A DNA stretch of 9,030 bases, from NCBI GenBank assembly GCA_035720945.1, contig DASTNK010000071.1, positions 1-9,030 on the forward strand, read 5' to 3'. This DNA is from SCQX01 sp035720945 (GTDB lineage: Bacteria; Pseudomonadota; Gammaproteobacteria; Burkholderiales; Burkholderiaceae_B). Shown piece after piece: positions 7,190-9,030 of the stretch. A program made the translations under genes and the position numbers. The notes under the pieces were generated by a model that was not told the origin of the DNA, made no database searches, and saw nothing but the letters and a program-made list of their open reading frames with translations. Position 1 is the first letter of the stretch. Each line of letters opens with the position of its first letter.

Positions 7190-7224
7190 ATAACCACTGT
7201 ACAGCATTTATGGAACGTCTAAAG

Positions 7225-7253
7225 TTGATACTACGGCAACGCCGACAGATTAT
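7225..7253 (+). promoter_or_regulatory. Candidate promoter of the lyase/CoA-transferase operon
   Basis: TTGATA (7225-7230) and GATTAT (7248-7253) are separated by 17 bases and match the sigma-70 consensus at 5 and 4 of 6 positions. The TGGAAC half-site at 7211-7216 ends 8 bases before the -35, the place expected for an activator contact. The implied leader is short (about 18 bases) but still includes the AAGGAA ribosome site at 7267-7272. This is consensus matching only. Confidence 0.4.
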
Positions 7254-7277
7254 TGGCGCAACGAAAAAGGAATCGAT

Positions 7278-8234
7278 ATGGCGGGACTCCCTTCCCGTGT
7301 TGTGATGCGCGAGGTCGGGCTGCGCGACGGCCTGCAGAGCATCCGCACCATTCTTCCGACCCACCGCAAGCTCGAGTGGGTCCGCAAGGCCTATGAGGCC
7401 GGACAGCGGGAGATCGAGGCGGGGTCTTTTGTGCCCCCCCGTTTGCTGCCGCAATTGGCCGATACCGCTGACGTCGTGAGTTTCGCCAAGACCCTGCCGG
7501 GTCTGTCGGTCTCGGTGCTGGTGCCGAACATGAAAGGGGCCGAGCGCGCGGTGTCGGCGGAGGTGGATCTGATGTTGATTCCGCTGTCCGCCAGTGTCGC
7601 GCACAGTCGGGCCAATTTGCGCAAGACGCCCGATGAGGTCATCGCCGAGGTGGAGCGGATCCGTGCAATGCGCGATGCGGCCGGATCGAAGACTCTGATC
7701 GAAGGGGGCGTCGGCACGGCGTTCGGCTGCACCCTGCAGGGCAAAGTCGAACCTGCAGAGGTGTTGCGCTGCATGCAGGCGTTGCTCGATGCGGGCGTGG
7801 ATCGCGTCAGCCTGGCCGACACGGTCGGTTATGCCGATCCGCGCGCCGTGCGTGCCTTGTTCGAACAGGCGCGCGACATCGCCGGAGACCGGTTCTGGTG
7901 CGGGCATTTTCATGACACGCGCGGGCTGGGTCTGGCCAATGTCTATGCGGCGCTGGAAACCGGTGTGACGCGCTTCGACGCATCGCTGGCCGGAATCGGC
8001 GGGTGCCCTCACGCGCCTGGCGCCAGTGGAAACGTCGCCAGTGAAGATCTGGCGTTCATGCTGGGGAGCATGGGCGTCGAGACGGGGGTCGATATCGGCG
8101 CGCTGCTGGCGCTGCGCGGCACGGTTGCCGGGTGGCTGGCCGGAGAGGCGCTGCATGGTGTCATCGCGCGGTCCGGACTTCCCCTCACTTTCCCTTTCCC
8201 ATTTTCCTCGGATCGAGCGGCGGCGCTGTCATGA
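7278..8234 (+). CDS. Hydroxymethylglutaryl-CoA lyase-like enzyme (HMGL/DRE-TIM metallolyase family)
   Basis: This 318-residue TIM-barrel lyase resembles HMG-CoA lyase, which cleaves 3-hydroxy-3-methylglutaryl-CoA to acetyl-CoA and acetoacetate. Residues matching the human enzyme's active site keep the same spacing: Arg16-Asp17 (GLRDGLQ), Glu47 (IEAGSFV), metal ligands His210 and His212 (GHFHDTRG), catalytic Cys243 (GGCPHAPG) and Asn252 (GASGN). No signal or targeting peptide is seen. The ATG follows AAGGAA at a normal distance. It overlaps the CoA-transferase gene by ATGA and is divergent from the LysR gene, so the lyase and transferase form an operon. No isovaleryl-CoA dehydrogenase or methylcrotonyl-CoA carboxylase gene is present, so this is not a standard leucine-degradation cluster. 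Its true substrate could be HMG-CoA or another 3-hydroxy-acyl-CoA such as a citramalyl-CoA-like compound. The family call is firm; the substrate is inferred. Confidence 0.88.
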   Translation: MAGLPSRVVMREVGLRDGLQSIRTILPTHRKLEWVRKAYEAGQREIEAGSFVPPRLLPQLADTADVVSFAKTLPGLSVSVLVPNMKGAERAVSAEVDLMLIPLSASVAHSRANLRKTPDEVIAEVERIRAMRDAAGSKTLIEGGVGTAFGCTLQGKVEPAEVLRCMQALLDAGVDRVSLADTVGYADPRAVRALFEQARDIAGDRFWCGHFHDTRGLGLANVYAALETGVTRFDASLAGIGGCPHAPGASGNVASEDLAFMLGSMGVETGVDIGALLALRGTVAGWLAGEALHGVIARSGLPLTFPFPFSSDRAAALS

Positions 8235-9030
8235 CACTCCAATCACCTGTTCATCTGCCGCTGGAAGGCGTGCGCGTCATCGAATTCACTCACATGGTCA
8301 TGGGTCCCACCTGCGGGATGATCCTGGCTGATCTCGGCGCGGAAGTGATCAAGATCGAACCCCCGGGAGGCGACAAGACGCGGAATCTCCCCGGGCTGGG
8401 CATCGGTTTCTTTCGCACCTTCAATCGAAACAAAAAGAGTGTCGTGCTGGATCTCCATGAAGAAGCGGGGCGCGCCACGGCATTGGAGCTGATAGGGCGA
8501 TGCGATGTGATGCTCGAGAATTTCCGTCCGGGGATGATGGCATCCATCGGATTGGGCTACGACGATCTGTCGAGGCGATTTCCGAGCCTGATCTACGTGT
8601 CGCACAAGGGCTTCCTGCCCGGACCGTACGAGAACCGCCTGGCGCTCGATGAAGTGGTGCAGATGATGGGGGGGCTCGCGTACATGACGGGCCCGCGAGG
8701 CAAGCCTTTGCGGGCGGGCACCTCGGTGAACGACATCATGGGAGGCATGTTCGGTGCGATCGGCGTGCTTGCGGCGCTGCGTGAGCGCGAGCATACGGGG
8801 CGCGGACAGGAGGTGCAGAGCGCCTTGTTCGAGAACTGTGTTTTTCTGGCGGCCCAGCATATGCAGCAATTCTCGATGACCGGTGAGCCACCGCCGCCCA
8901 TGCCGGAGCGAGTCTCGGCATGGAGCGTTTATGACGTGTTCAATCTGGCGGGCGGCGAGCAGCTGTTCATCGGCGCCGTGAGCGACCGGCAATTCGCCAC
9001 GTTGTGCCAGGTGATCGGGGCGCCCGGGCT
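8231..9030 (+). CDS. CaiB/BaiF class III CoA-transferase (5' part, cut by the window end)
   Basis: This reading frame is open for 266 codons and continues past the window; full-length relatives are about 390-430 residues. It is a class III CoA-transferase, moving CoA between carboxylic acids. The N-terminal LEGVRVIEFTHMVMGP and GAEVIKIEPPGGDKTR are family signatures, as are LDLHEEAGR, ENFRPG and HTGRGQEVQSALFEN. Asp168 in SVNDIMGG matches the catalytic aspartate (Asp169) of formyl-CoA transferase, and Val23 stands where that enzyme has Gln17, arguing against an oxalate/formyl-CoA role. The ATG at 8231 overlaps the lyase stop (ATGA), with only a weak purine stretch upstream, so translation is probably coupled. 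It most likely makes the CoA ester that the lyase cleaves, comparable to mammalian SUGCT acting on glutarate and hydroxymethylglutarate. That substrate is an inference. Confidence 0.92.
   Translation, partial: MTLQSPVHLPLEGVRVIEFTHMVMGPTCGMILADLGAEVIKIEPPGGDKTRNLPGLGIGFFRTFNRNKKSVVLDLHEEAGRATALELIGRCDVMLENFRPGMMASIGLGYDDLSRRFPSLIYVSHKGFLPGPYENRLALDEVVQMMGGLAYMTGPRGKPLRAGTSVNDIMGGMFGAIGVLAALREREHTGRGQEVQSALFENCVFLAAQHMQQFSMTGEPPPPMPERVSAWSVYDVFNLAGGEQLFIGAVSDRQFATLCQVIGAPG

Overview
The window is high-GC DNA packed with protein-coding genes: short intergenic gaps and start/stop overlaps throughout. It looks like a chromosomal catabolic region of a proteobacterium. The gene styles (an hcnABC-type flavoenzyme trio next to a periplasmic binding protein, an frmA-fghA pair, and an HMG-CoA-lyase-like gene followed by a class III CoA-transferase and facing a LysR gene) fit a betaproteobacterium of the Burkholderiales, possibly Alcaligenaceae. 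That placement is inferred from protein character only. No tRNA, rRNA, CRISPR array, insertion sequence or phage gene was seen.

Block 1 (about 46-4072, + strand) is one tight transcription unit. It holds a small [2Fe-2S] protein, a FAD/BFD-type oxidoreductase (start overlapping the previous stop as ATGA), a DAO-family FAD oxidoreductase (GTG start, 8-nt overlap) and a secreted ABC-transporter substrate-binding protein. The unit ends in a strong GC-rich hairpin. The three enzyme genes have the order and domain make-up of HcnA-HcnB-HcnC and of the related opine oxidases and D-hydroxyproline dehydrogenases. With a binding protein as partner, the likeliest role is uptake and oxidation of an amino acid, opine or related amine, not cyanide production.

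Block 2 (4107-6131, + strand) has a candidate promoter, then glutathione-dependent formaldehyde dehydrogenase (frmA/adhC type), then S-formylglutathione hydrolase (fghA type), overlapping by one base. Together they oxidise formaldehyde to formate through glutathione adducts.

Block 3 (6220-9030) is a LysR-type regulator on the minus strand, divergent from an HMG-CoA-lyase-like gene and a class III (CaiB/BaiF) CoA-transferase that runs off the window. The 137-base divergent gap carries two overlapping perfect inverted repeats of a TTCCA/TGGAA element plus a further half-site, good candidates for the LysR operator. A plausible pathway is CoA activation of a dicarboxylic hydroxy acid such as 3-hydroxy-3-methylglutarate, followed by cleavage to acetyl-CoA and a keto acid.

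The genes are recognisable families. The parts least explained by known annotation are the substrate of the flavoenzyme trio, the substrate of the lyase/CoA-transferase pair, and the dyad-rich divergent promoter.
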